A DNA stretch of 64,000 nucleotides from Betaproteobacteria bacterium (GTDB lineage Bacteria > Pseudomonadota > Gammaproteobacteria > Burkholderiales > Casimicrobiaceae). Positions 25,185 to 33,990 of the stretch are shown piece after piece. The notes under the pieces are model-generated. The model had not been told where the DNA came from. It did not search any database and was given only the letters and a program-made list of their open reading frames with translations. The position numbers and the translations under genes were made by a program. Within the stretch, counting starts at the first letter, position 1; every line of letters begins with the position of its first letter. The stretch spans positions 186,001 through 250,000 of the forward strand of contig JAAFIS010000001.1 of assembly GCA_013298695.1 (NCBI GenBank), given 5' to 3'.

Positions 25185-25643
25185 TTAACCGCCGCATCCG
25201 CCAAGAGTGACCTTGACTTCTTTAGTTGCAACGTAATACTTGCCGCCCGCTTTCACAACTGCGTGAACGTTGGAGCTTTGCCCCATCTTTACACGCGTGC
25301 CAACGTTGGCTTCCGTGCCGCCCGGAATGTCAAATTGTGCCGCTAAGCTGCTCGGGTTTTTCTCCACCAGAATCGCGATGCTCTCGGTGTTTGCGAGTTT
25401 GCTTGCGACTGCGATCGGCACGACAGCGCCGTTCTCAGCGATGTCAGGCGCGGTGATCGCGATATCACCTGACTTTTCAGCCGTTGAGCCGCCCATCGCC
25501 TTCACGACGTCGTTCAAATTCTTCGCGTCAAACGCGTTTTTATTCCAGGACGCAAATGCGCTTTGTGGCAATACGCCAGCACTGATGGCCGCTGCGATCA
25601 TCGCGAGCGAGCCGCCCGTTTTGATGACTACTCTTCGTTGCAT
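25185..25643 (-). CDS. soxY: SoxY, covalent sulfur carrier protein
   Basis: This 152-residue periplasmic carrier binds sulfur intermediates on the cysteine of its C-terminal GGCGG swinging arm, which is present at the very end (TLGGCGG). The start is set at ATG 25643: GGAGGA lies 8 bp upstream and the protein then begins MQRRVVIKTGG with a Tat-like signal ending PQSAFA. Core segments such as NGAVVPIAVAS and KMGQSSNVHAVVKAGGKYY fit the family. SoxY is the hub on which SoxAX, SoxB and SoxCD act in turn. Confidence 0.96.
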   Translation of the reverse strand: MQRRVVIKTGGSLAMIAAAISAGVLPQSAFASWNKNAFDAKNLNDVVKAMGGSTAEKSGDIAITAPDIAENGAVVPIAVASKLANTESIAILVEKNPSSLAAQFDIPGGTEANVGTRVKMGQSSNVHAVVKAGGKYYVATKEVKVTLGGCGG

Positions 25644-25760
25644 CTGTGTGATCCTCCAGATTTCTAAATATGCCCAAATTTTAGGCGCGTGAGCTGTCAC
25701 GCCTTGCTGGTAACTACTTAATATTGTCTCGTTTAATAACGTTTCAACACCTGCCTTGGC

Positions 25761-26912
25761 TTACTTGAAATCGCCGTTTGCGATCCATTCGGCGATAGCG
25801 CGAATGTCCGCATCGGGCACATGGCCTTGCGCGGGCATGGCAATCGCGCCCCACACACCGCTGCCGCCCGCTTTGATCTTTCCGGCAAGCAGAGCAACGG
25901 AATCTTTGGCATCGCGGTATTTCGCGTGAATGTCTTTCAACGAAGGCCCAAGCAATTTGTTGGCAACACCGTGACACGCCGTACAAGCGTGTTGCGCGGC
26001 AAGCTTCGCCGGATCGGGTTTTGCGCTGATCGCAATTGCGGGAGTGCTCGCTTGCGAATTAGCGATCGGCCGAGGCGTTGTGAATGTGACCGGAGCGGCT
26101 TGCGTGGTGTCCGCGCCGCGCACGCCGCCAACTAGTCGCATTTGCGATGCGAGATTGCCATGCGCGTTGCGTGCATAGTCCGGTAAGCGGCTCGTAATGT
26201 CTACCTTCGCGTCACAATTGTTGCGGCACGTTGATCCCTGCACATCCGGCTTATCGCTCACATTCCACATCCCGTGCTCGCGCGTTTTTCCATCGCGGTT
26301 TGGCAACATCGCTTGCACTTCGCGGATGTTTTTGTCGGAAAGCACAAACTCGTTGGGCACGATTCCGCCAAGATTGAGCACGTACGCAGTGACTGCGTAA
26401 ACCTCGTCAGTTGTGAGTGTTTTCGGCGCGTTCCAGGGCATCGCGCGGTTGATGTAATCCCAGAGCGTTGATAGCTGCGAGAGCTTCATCATCGTCGTGC
26501 GTTGCGGCACGGTGTCGCCGGTGAGTTTCGCAACCCGCCCGGTTTTCATGTCTTGTTGGGTCGTATAGCCGATGATCGGTGTGAACACTTCATTGGATTC
26601 GCCAAACGCGCCGTGGCAGTTTTCGCATTTTGCCTCCCACACTTCCTGCCCTTTGGCAACGCTTCCGCTGCCGGGTGGCAATCCTTTGAAATCGGCGCGC
26701 ACGTCGATGTCCCAGGCTTTGATTTCGACGGGAGTGGCCGGGCGACCCGGTGTCTGAGCGCTCGTCGTCAAAGCATTTGCAAAGATTACAAAAAGCAGCG
26801 TGCGAGACGCGATGGATGCGAGGCGCGCGAACGCGACGTGTACTAAACGTACACGAGCGATTGCGCAACGAAGCAGCCGCGCGTCGCAGCCGCTGCTAAG
26901 CGACTTGTACAT
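25761..26912 (-). CDS. soxD: SoxD, dihaem cytochrome subunit of sulfane dehydrogenase
   Basis: This 383-residue c-type cytochrome takes electrons from SoxC during oxidation of the SoxY-bound sulfane sulfur. Two haem sites are visible: CENCHG at about residue 96 and CTACHG at about residue 317, joined by a low-complexity linker. A hydrophobic signal (about residues 28-50) is preceded by an unusually long basic N-terminus, so an internal start is possible. The start overlaps the soxC end by 17 bp. Having soxCD implies complete oxidation to sulfate without sulfur globules. Confidence 0.93.
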   Translation of the reverse strand: MYKSLSSGCDARLLRCAIARVRLVHVAFARLASIASRTLLFVIFANALTTSAQTPGRPATPVEIKAWDIDVRADFKGLPPGSGSVAKGQEVWEAKCENCHGAFGESNEVFTPIIGYTTQQDMKTGRVAKLTGDTVPQRTTMMKLSQLSTLWDYINRAMPWNAPKTLTTDEVYAVTAYVLNLGGIVPNEFVLSDKNIREVQAMLPNRDGKTREHGMWNVSDKPDVQGSTCRNNCDAKVDITSRLPDYARNAHGNLASQMRLVGGVRGADTTQAAPVTFTTPRPIANSQASTPAIAISAKPDPAKLAAQHACTACHGVANKLLGPSLKDIHAKYRDAKDSVALLAGKIKAGGSGVWGAIAMPAQGHVPDADIRAIAEWIANGDFK

Positions 26913-28242
26913 TGCTCACCTCCCCATTCGCGCCAACGAGCCAACTCTGAATCGCGTTGTTGTGATAAATCGAGCGTGTGCCTCGTTTCGCGCGGAGCTG
27001 AGTCATGGTCGGTTGCACGTGGCCGGTCGAATCCGTAGCGCGCGATTGCAAAATCGCGTCGCTGCCGTTCCACGTCCAATCCATATTGAAACGCGTTAAG
27101 CATTTGTCGAGCACGGGTGTTTCCAGTCGTGCATCTTTCCAATTCTTGCCACCGTCGGCAGACACTTCAACGCGACGAATCTTGCCGCGACCGCTCCACG
27201 CGATCCCAGTCACGTTATAGAAACCTTTATCTAGCAGCACTTGCCCGCCACTCGGCGTGGTGATCACACTTTTCACCTCCTGGATGCTGGTGTATTGCCG
27301 ATGTTTTCCATCGGGCATCAAATCGGTGTAATGCAAATTTTCATCTTTGCTGTCATAAGGCATATCGCCGACTTCGATGCGGCGCAAATACTTGATCCAC
27401 GACACGCCTTGCACGCCAGGCACCACGAGGCGCAACGGATAGCCATTCTCAGGACGCAGCATTTCGCCATTCATTCCATACGCGACCATCACATCATCAA
27501 GCGCGTTTTTCAAGTTGATGGTGCGCGTCATTCCGCTGCCATCGGCACCTTCAGCGAGGATGTATTTCGCTTTTTTTAAGTCGATGCCGCAGTCATCGAG
27601 CAACCATTTAAGCGGCACGCCGGTGTATTCGCAACACGAGAGCATGCCGTGCGTGTATTGCACCGTTGGCACGGCGACATTGCCCCATTCCATACCGGTG
27701 TTTGCGCCGCATTCGATGAAGTGCATCCGCGACATTGACGGCAGGCGCATCAGATCGTCCATCGTATAAACCTTCGGGTTTTTTACGAGGCCGTTAATCA
27801 TGAATCGATGCTGCGTGGGGTCGATGTCCCAGAAGCCTTGATGATGGCGCTCGAAATGCAAACCACTTGGCGTGATGATGCCGAAGAAGCCCTGAAGCGG
27901 CGCAAAGCTCACGCTCGCTGCGCCGACGCGTGTGAGGCCGGGGCTTTCACGGCGCTGGAGGTTTTCTTCGAATTTCGACGGTGTGCCGTAGCCTTTCGCC
28001 GCAACCGGCGCGCCGAGACCCGTGCTGTGCGCGGGAAGATTCAAAATCGCCGGATCACCGACGCTATCAGTCTGCGCGAGGAGGCTGCCTGATGCCGCCG
28101 CGCCTGCGACGCCGCTCGCTGCGAGAAACGCTTTGCGCAGAAACGAGCGCCGATCATCGCCATGCAAGTCGAGCGCTTCGCGCGAGAGGAAAAACTCGGG
28201 CGCTTTTTGCAATCGGCCGATTGAGAATTTGCTGGACTTCAT
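26896..28242 (-). CDS. soxC: SoxC, molybdenum subunit of sulfane dehydrogenase
   Basis: This 448-residue sulfite-oxidase-family protein binds molybdopterin and oxidises sulfane sulfur on SoxY together with SoxD. A twin-arginine signal is present (DDRRSFLRKAFLAASGVAG). The Mo-ligand cysteine is in HFIECGANTGMEW. The C-terminal dimerisation region carries GIAWSGRGKIRRVEVSADGG and MDWTWNG. It is the first structural sox gene, 14 bp after soxR, and its presence defines the complete Kelly-Friedrich pathway. Confidence 0.96.
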   Translation of the reverse strand: MKSSKFSIGRLQKAPEFFLSREALDLHGDDRRSFLRKAFLAASGVAGAAASGSLLAQTDSVGDPAILNLPAHSTGLGAPVAAKGYGTPSKFEENLQRRESPGLTRVGAASVSFAPLQGFFGIITPSGLHFERHHQGFWDIDPTQHRFMINGLVKNPKVYTMDDLMRLPSMSRMHFIECGANTGMEWGNVAVPTVQYTHGMLSCCEYTGVPLKWLLDDCGIDLKKAKYILAEGADGSGMTRTINLKNALDDVMVAYGMNGEMLRPENGYPLRLVVPGVQGVSWIKYLRRIEVGDMPYDSKDENLHYTDLMPDGKHRQYTSIQEVKSVITTPSGGQVLLDKGFYNVTGIAWSGRGKIRRVEVSADGGKNWKDARLETPVLDKCLTRFNMDWTWNGSDAILQSRATDSTGHVQPTMTQLRAKRGTRSIYHNNAIQSWLVGANGEVSNVQVA

Positions 28243-28256
28243 TCTTGTTTTATCGA

Positions 28257-28682
28257 TTAATGACGTTTTTTACGAGCGCTTGATGTTGCGATCGTCGCAG
28301 TAGTAACGCTTGCATTCGCATCATTGGCCGCGCCGCCCATGAAGTGCGCGATCTGCTCGCGCATTGGCTCCACCCGCGTGGCTTGCTCTTCCTCGCGCGC
28401 AACAAGGCTCACGCACGCGGTGCGGCAAATGTCGGTGAGCGTTTGATCAGAAATCACATAGAGCGCTTGCGCGCCGCTTTTGCGACGTGATGCCACCTGC
28501 GACGAGTGCAAACTCGAGAGATGACGCGATACCGCGCTCTGCGATAGTCCGGTTTCGACAACCACATCATTGACGCTGCGCTCAACGCTACAAATCGCGT
28601 GGATCACTTTCAATCGCGATGCGTCGGAGAGTAGCGAAAAATAGCGCGCCACTTTTTCAAAAACAGGATCGAGTTCTTCCAT
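28257..28682 (-). CDS. soxR: ArsR-family regulator of the sox genes (SoxR type)
   Basis: This 141-residue winged-helix repressor carries a helix-turn-helix in VETGLSQSAVSRHLSSLHSSQVASRRKSG. Cysteines at HAICSV and in DICRTACVS could sense sulfur oxidation state or persulfide, as known for SoxR/SqrR-like ArsR proteins. It is first on the sox transcript, and an ATAT-rich dyad lies about 45 bp upstream of its start, consistent with autoregulation. The C-terminal 25 residues are low-complexity and basic. Confidence 0.88.
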   Translation of the reverse strand: MEELDPVFEKVARYFSLLSDASRLKVIHAICSVERSVNDVVVETGLSQSAVSRHLSSLHSSQVASRRKSGAQALYVISDQTLTDICRTACVSLVAREEEQATRVEPMREQIAHFMGGAANDANASVTTATIATSSARKKRH

Positions 28683-28724
28683 GCGAGTGGGCGAGGGGAA
28701 TTCAGAAATTGCAATAGAGCGAAG

Positions 28725-28746
28725 AATATGCGTATATGCGCATATG
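28725..28746. promoter_or_regulatory. Probable SoxR/ArsR operator
   Basis: AATATGCGTATATGCGCATA followed by TG contains a perfect 12-bp palindrome (ATATGCGCATAT, 28734-28745) and an overlapping ATATGCG repeat. It lies 43-64 bp upstream of the soxR start, where a repressor would overlap the promoter. ATAT-rich dyads are typical ArsR-family targets; binding is inferred. Confidence 0.6.
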
Positions 28747-28788
28747 TGATACTAGGGGAAACGTTAGGTGAAGAACTACGCTGATAAA

Positions 28789-28875
28789 TGCTCAAAAAAA
28801 CACGGGCGAAGGAGCGCAAAAAATATAAACACGAGTTAGCACGTTTAACGCACTATAGCCCAATAGAAAAGGTCT
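28789..28875. repeat. Paired-palindrome element, copy 6
   Basis: The left box GCTCAAAAAAACACGGGC ends at 28807 and the right box starts with GCCC at 28858 (inner spacing 50). The centre reads ACGAG (28831-28835). It lies in the divergent gap between soxR and ligE. Confidence 0.7.
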
Positions 28876-28969
28876 AATAGCGAACTAGTTGATTCTGAAA
28901 TATTCGAGCTTTTCCGGCGAAACCACCGCGCTAGACTCGCGGCACTCGCCAATTCTGGATCGCCTCGTC

Positions 28970-29842
28970 ATGCGCCACGCGTCTCGTTACCTCCAATCGC
29001 TGCGCCTCCTACTGGTCGCGGTGTTAATTCCGTTTGCATCAATTGCGTTCGCGCAAGACGCGCCGAAGTTGCTGCTTGCCAACGTGCTCGCGCCGCACAT
29101 CGATGTCACGAAGTATTTGGTGAGCGAGAAGTACGACGGTGTTCGCGCGGTGTGGGACGGCAGCGCGCTCAAATTTCGCAGCGGCCGAACGATTGCCGCG
29201 CCTTCGTGGTTTCTCGAAAAATTGCCGAAGCAAGCGCTTGATGGTGAGCTCTGGATCGCGCGCGGCAAGTTCGACGAAGTGTCCGGCATCGTGCGCAAAG
29301 AAGTTCCGATCGATGAGGAATGGCGGCGCGTGACTTACATGATTTTTGAGCTGCCACAACCTGCCGAAAATCAGGGCCTCACGTTTATTGAGCGCGTTAA
29401 GCAAATTGAATTGCTGGTTGCGCAAACCAATTTTTCGCAGCTACGCGCAGTGCGGCAGTCCCCAGTGAAAGATCGCCCAGCGCTCAAACGAGAGCTCGAT
29501 CGAATCGTCAAAGCAGGCGCAGAAGGCTTGATGTTGCATTTGGCAGACGCAGCCTACGTTACGGGAAGGAGCGATGTGTTGCTCAAACTCAAACCGCTCT
29601 TAGATACTGAAGCCAGAGTGGTTGCGCACGTTCCCGGCAAGGGCAAGCACGCAGGGCGAATGGGCGCGCTCATCGTCGAGACAAAGGCAGGTTTGCAGTT
29701 CAAGCTTGGTACGGGATTTACGGACGCGGTGCGCGAAAAACCGCCTGCAGTTGGCGCGACTGTGACCTATACCTATCGCGATATCACGCCCTCAGGCAAG
29801 CCTCGGTTTGCTAGTTTCTTGCGCGTGCGTGACGATCCTTGA
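28970..29842 (+). CDS. ligE: Periplasmic ATP-dependent DNA ligase (LigE-type)
   Basis: This protein of about 290 residues seals DNA nicks using ATP. ATG 28970 gives a signal peptide (residues 1-27, ending IAFAQ), so the enzyme is exported, as known for Lig E proteins. The adenylation motif with nucleophile Lys is SEKYDGVRAVWDG. Other ligase motifs are ALDGELWI, EGLMLHLADAAY and LLKLKPLLDTEARVV. A compact OB domain ends the protein (TVTYTYRDITPSGKPRFASFLRVR). Lig E enzymes are linked to competence or extracellular DNA in other Gram-negatives. It is divergent from soxR with no competence genes nearby. Confidence 0.9.
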   Translation: MRHASRYLQSLRLLLVAVLIPFASIAFAQDAPKLLLANVLAPHIDVTKYLVSEKYDGVRAVWDGSALKFRSGRTIAAPSWFLEKLPKQALDGELWIARGKFDEVSGIVRKEVPIDEEWRRVTYMIFELPQPAENQGLTFIERVKQIELLVAQTNFSQLRAVRQSPVKDRPALKRELDRIVKAGAEGLMLHLADAAYVTGRSDVLLKLKPLLDTEARVVAHVPGKGKHAGRMGALIVETKAGLQFKLGTGFTDAVREKPPAVGATVTYTYRDITPSGKPRFASFLRVRDDP

Positions 29843-29939
29843 CACTGGGCTGCGGAGACGTGGGTCTGCGTGTTTGACCGTCGGTAGGCCGAGAGCGATT
29901 GATCACCGCTCTCTTGTGGGTGAAACGCAAACGCCGAGG

Positions 29940-31283
29940 TTACGAGTCCGCGAGCTTCAATTCAATCGTTGCGCGGTCACGTACTTCGCGCAGCCACGCT
30001 TGATAGGCCTCATCGCTCTTCCGCTCGCGCAGTGCAGAGCGAGCCGCTTGGCGGGATTTCTCAGCTGTCACATCTTGGTTCCGGCGCTCGGTCACTTCGA
30101 TCAAGTGGAAACCGAACTGGGTTCGCACCGGGCCTACAACGCTGTTGGGTTTCGCAGCTTTGGTTGCAGCTTCGAACTCAGCAACGGTGTCGCCAGGCGA
30201 AACCCATCCGAGTTCGCCGCCCCGTGCAGCGCTCGTGTCCTCACTGTTGAGCTTCGCGATATCTTCAAATTTAGCGCCACTTGCGATGCGTTCTTTGAGC
30301 CGCTCAATCTTGGTACGCGCCTCGTTTTCGCCAACCAGTTCATTCACGCGAACGAGAATGTGCCGCACTTTGTTTTGCTCTACGACTGATTTTTCACTTT
30401 CGCCAGTCTTCTTATCGAGCACCCGCAAAATGTGAAAACCATTGGCAGAGCGGAGCACTTCGCTGGTGCCGCCAACCGGCAGCTTTCCCGCAGCCTCGGC
30501 GTAAATTGTGGGCAGGCGATCTGCTTTACGCCACCCGAGAGCGCCGCCTTGCGCCGCGTCATTGGTATCGGAAAAAAGGGCGGCAACCTGGCTGAACGCA
30601 GTGCCCGCCTTGACTTGCTTTAAAGCTTCCTCAGCGCGTTTTTTTCGCGTTTCAACTTGGTCAGGCGTAGCCTGCTCGGGCACCAACACTAAGATGTGGG
30701 CCAGCTGATATTCGGCTTGCAGCGCTCCCTGCAGTTTCGACGTCGCGAGGTATGCGTCGATCTCGCCGTCGGTCACGATCACGCGCGAATCAACTTCGCG
30801 ATCACGAACGCGGTTCAAGATAATTTCGTTTTTGAGCTCATCGCGAAACTGTTCGACGCTTAAGCCATCTTTCTTGAGCGCTTCGCTAAATTGCTGCATC
30901 GACATCTTGTTTTGCTGTGCGATGTTTTGCAATGCTGCGGTCACCGTCTCATCGTCGGCGCGGATGCCATTTTCTTTAGCGTGTTGAAGCTGAACGCGTT
31001 CGTTGATAAAGCGCTCAAGCACTTGTGAATCCAGCTCAGACTCAGCAGGCGGTTTGACGCCTTGACGCTGTAGCTGCGAAAGAATCGCACGCTTTTGATT
31101 GTTGAGTTCAAAGCGCGTAATCACCTCGTCGTTCACCACCGCGACGACGCGATCAACGAGCTGGACGCGTGACTGAGCGAATGCCGCAAGCGGCACGAGT
31201 GCACTTACAGCTACCAAGCTAATCACGCCATAACTTTGGGCGATGCACAGTTTTTTACGGATAAACGAAGACACTAATTTCAT
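29940..31283 (-). CDS. surA: SurA periplasmic chaperone / peptidyl-prolyl isomerase
   Basis: This 447-residue protein escorts outer-membrane proteins to the BAM complex. Layout: signal peptide (ending AAFAQ near residue 37), SurA N-terminal domain (about 42-180), two parvulin domains (about 190-290, YQLAHILVLVPEQ; about 308-405, VRHILVRVNELVGENEA), and a C-terminal helix. The first 19 codons coincide with one half of a paired-palindrome element, which gives an unusually long basic n-region. It lies 39 bp downstream of lptD and is co-oriented with it, the conserved lptD-surA arrangement. Confidence 0.96.
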   Translation of the reverse strand: MKLVSSFIRKKLCIAQSYGVISLVAVSALVPLAAFAQSRVQLVDRVVAVVNDEVITRFELNNQKRAILSQLQRQGVKPPAESELDSQVLERFINERVQLQHAKENGIRADDETVTAALQNIAQQNKMSMQQFSEALKKDGLSVEQFRDELKNEIILNRVRDREVDSRVIVTDGEIDAYLATSKLQGALQAEYQLAHILVLVPEQATPDQVETRKKRAEEALKQVKAGTAFSQVAALFSDTNDAAQGGALGWRKADRLPTIYAEAAGKLPVGGTSEVLRSANGFHILRVLDKKTGESEKSVVEQNKVRHILVRVNELVGENEARTKIERLKERIASGAKFEDIAKLNSEDTSAARGGELGWVSPGDTVAEFEAATKAAKPNSVVGPVRTQFGFHLIEVTERRNQDVTAEKSRQAARSALRERKSDEAYQAWLREVRDRATIELKLADS

Positions 31284-31309
31284 AACCTATCGCCCTAAAT
31301 TCTATGGAT
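31225..31309. repeat. Paired-palindrome element, copy 7 (overlaps the surA start)
   Basis: The left box ACGCCATAACTTTGGGC ends at 31241 inside surA codons 14-19, and the right box starts with GCCC at 31292 in the lptD-surA gap (inner spacing 50). The centre reads AACGAA (31264-31269). The surA start codon (31281-31283) lies between the centre and the right box. Confidence 0.7.
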
Positions 31310-31322
31310 TACCGCAGAGTTT

Positions 31323-33728
31323 CTAGTTAGGAACCCACGGTGTAAATGTTGCACTGTCCGAATTATCTACGCGGCGGCGCGTTGGGTTTTCGTAGAGCAC
31401 GGAATAGCCCGGAATGTTCCGGCGCAGTACGTCGAGCGGGTTCGACCCAATTCTTGCGAGTCCGTTCAGTTCGAGCTGTAGGAAAAACGCTGTCGTTGAT
31501 GTGGTGGTTGATGTCGCGAGGCGCTGCGCGACGGCGCGAACTACGTAGCAACATCCGTCGTATTCAATGCCGATCACGCCCTCGGTAAGGCGGCGTTCGC
31601 CGATCGAATAGTTAAGCCGGCCAACGCCATAAATGTTTCGGTAAATTGGCCACTGTGCTGAGGCATCGATTTGCTTCACGCGAACGCTGCCGTTGAGCGT
31701 GGAGAGTTCACGGATAGAGCGATAGTTCAGGTTCAACGTACGCGTACGATCAGGTGAGTAGCGAAACCCGAACGACAGGCGCTCGTTGCGACCCTTATCC
31801 GCATCGTATTGACTGTTGGCTTCAACGTAGAGCTCATCGGTGACGCGACCCTGCGCCGACAACAGAAGGTCGGTCGCGTTGCTGTCGCGCGGCGTTTCGC
31901 CGGTCAAAGTTACTCGTTGACGGTTGAAATAGATCCGGTTTCCCACCGTGAAGCGAAGCCGCTCTTTTTGCGAGTCAGCGTCGAACCATCGTGACGTCAA
32001 ACCAATCGACAACTGAGAGGTGTCGCCGATTCGATCTTGTCCGACATATCGGTTTTCATTGAAAAGCTGCAAATAATTGAAGTCGGCAACAGCGGTATCG
32101 AAATTTGGGAACTCGGATTGATCGCGATAGGGGATGTGAGTGAACATCGCTCGCGGCTCAAACGATTGTCTGAACGAACGACCGAAGAGCGACGTATCGC
32201 GATCAAAAAACAATCCCGTATCAAAACTAGCAATCGGCAGCACCCGGTTGCCGCCGCGCGCATCATCAAACTCACCACTGAGCTTGTACCGCGTTGCGTG
32301 CACGGAAACGCGAGGAATGGCGAAAAAACCGGGCGTTTCGTAGCGATACGCTAGAGAGGTTAAGTTGTAAGCGCGATAACCCGATGGCGCTGTGGCGTTC
32401 GGATATTCAAAGCGAGCAAGCTGCGCGGTCGTGTTGAGCTCAACGCGTTTGTCGGCACCGAATCGATACGTTGGCGACACCGCTTCGAGCTGTGGAACGC
32501 GATCATACGGCGGCAGCACCAACGCGTTCGGATCCTGAAGCGTCTGGAATTTCTGCGCGCGAGCGCTGAACGTCCAATCAAAATTTCGATACGTTAACGT
32601 CGCTTCGCGGGGCAACGTGGTGATCGAAGTAATCGACACGAAATCGGCGAGATCGATGAAGTAGCGAGAATCAGATACTCGATTGAACGCGAGCAGCAGC
32701 GTCAAATTGGGCGAGAAAATCTGTGTGTGTTTCAGATTCAGCGCAGTGCGGGTGAGTCCTGCTTCACGATCATTGGGTAGATATTCGCCGGTCCATTCGC
32801 CGCTGCTCACGCCCAGCGGTGAATTTTCGACATAGCGGAATTGGCCGTTGATTAAAACGCCCCGCTTCGTCATTAGACGCGGCGTGAGTGTTGCGTCGTA
32901 GTTCGGCGCGAGATTTAAATAGTAAGGCAGTTGAATCTCGAATCCACGCGCTTCACTCGTTGCGTACGTCGGCGCTAGAAAGCCTGACTTCCGATCATTT
33001 TTCAGCGGAAAGCTGAACTGCGGAAGCCATGCAATGGGTACGCCGCCGATGTAGACGCGTGCGTCTTTTGCCGTGCCAACACCGGTTGCGTCGTTGACGT
33101 CTAACGTGCCGACGTCGAGCCGCCAGGCTGGGCTTGGATCATTGCACGTTGAATACGTGCCCTTGATCACGCGGTACTGGTCTTCGCCGGTAAACAAAAG
33201 CCGGTCTGCTTTACCGCGCCCTTTGTAGAGTCCGAGCACAAACTCCGGTGCGGCCATAAATCCGGTGGCGGTGTCTCGCTTGTATTCGAGTTCGGGCCCG
33301 GAAATGAGATCCTGCCAAGATCGAATGGAGACGTTTCCTTTGGCGCGGATCGTGTCTACAGGTAGGTCGTAATACACATAGTCGGCGAGCACTTCGCGCG
33401 ACGGTGAGCGCACTTCTACGTTCCCGGTAGCCTCAAAAAATTTCTCGGTCTCACCGCGCGATTCAACAGCCGTGATCGTGGTGATCTCTTTTTCTGCGGG
33501 CACATCGCGCACCACGCTGAGCGGAGAGGCTTGCGCGCTGCGGGTCGGGCGAGCTAGGGCGCTAGGTAGAGGCGTTGCGTTAACCGGTTCACACGCGCTG
33601 GGATTGGAAACCGCACGGGCCAGCGCGCTTGAAAACTGCGCATGCGTGTTGGCGCAAGCCAGTGATACTGCGCCTGCAATGACTGCAACACGTAAGCGTT
33701 TTGGCGTTGAGCGGCATACAAAAATCAC
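31323..33728 (-). CDS. lptD: LptD, LPS-assembly outer-membrane protein
   Basis: This protein of about 801 residues places lipopolysaccharide in the outer leaflet together with LptE. GTG 33728 is preferred (GGAG 9 bp upstream; signal peptide RLRVAVIAGAVSLACANTHA follows directly), although the frame stays open to an ATG at 33932. An OstA/LptA-like jellyroll domain (about residues 90-210) is followed by a 26-strand barrel with IGGVPIAWLPQFSFPLKNDRKSGFLAP, a conserved LptD segment. The expected cysteines are present (STCNDPS near residue 210 and GCCYVV near the end). surA follows. Confidence 0.94.
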   Translation of the reverse strand: MIFVCRSTPKRLRVAVIAGAVSLACANTHAQFSSALARAVSNPSACEPVNATPLPSALARPTRSAQASPLSVVRDVPAEKEITTITAVESRGETEKFFEATGNVEVRSPSREVLADYVYYDLPVDTIRAKGNVSIRSWQDLISGPELEYKRDTATGFMAAPEFVLGLYKGRGKADRLLFTGEDQYRVIKGTYSTCNDPSPAWRLDVGTLDVNDATGVGTAKDARVYIGGVPIAWLPQFSFPLKNDRKSGFLAPTYATSEARGFEIQLPYYLNLAPNYDATLTPRLMTKRGVLINGQFRYVENSPLGVSSGEWTGEYLPNDREAGLTRTALNLKHTQIFSPNLTLLLAFNRVSDSRYFIDLADFVSITSITTLPREATLTYRNFDWTFSARAQKFQTLQDPNALVLPPYDRVPQLEAVSPTYRFGADKRVELNTTAQLARFEYPNATAPSGYRAYNLTSLAYRYETPGFFAIPRVSVHATRYKLSGEFDDARGGNRVLPIASFDTGLFFDRDTSLFGRSFRQSFEPRAMFTHIPYRDQSEFPNFDTAVADFNYLQLFNENRYVGQDRIGDTSQLSIGLTSRWFDADSQKERLRFTVGNRIYFNRQRVTLTGETPRDSNATDLLLSAQGRVTDELYVEANSQYDADKGRNERLSFGFRYSPDRTRTLNLNYRSIRELSTLNGSVRVKQIDASAQWPIYRNIYGVGRLNYSIGERRLTEGVIGIEYDGCCYVVRAVAQRLATSTTTSTTAFFLQLELNGLARIGSNPLDVLRRNIPGYSVLYENPTRRRVDNSDSATFTPWVPN

Positions 33729-33990
33729 CAACCGTATCTCCGAACCTGCGCGTTTGTTGGGCGAGCATTGCTGTGTGAACCTGCGCAGCAGCGAAAACAC
33801 GTAGGTTGACGACGACTTGCACCGAGCCGATGGAGTTTGCCGGTCGACCTCATCATTGCCTCGCTTTCGGTGTTTTCTGCAATACGTGCATGAAGGGAGC
33901 GCTCGCCGTAAAATCGAGAGTTTATCCGACAAATCAACGCATTAGCGCTTCGGAGCACCGCAGCGCGGCGGCGCAGACACGAGAACAACG

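Noticed and set aside
25672-25688. Single box GCCCAAATTTTAGGCGC in the soxD-soxY gap as another element copy
   Set aside because: No partner box at 49-50 bp on either side and no central CGAA at the expected position.
33729-33932. Longer LptD N-terminus from ATG 33932
   Set aside because: It would put 68 unconserved residues, including several cysteines, before the signal peptide; GTG 33728 with GGAG fits better, though this is not proven.
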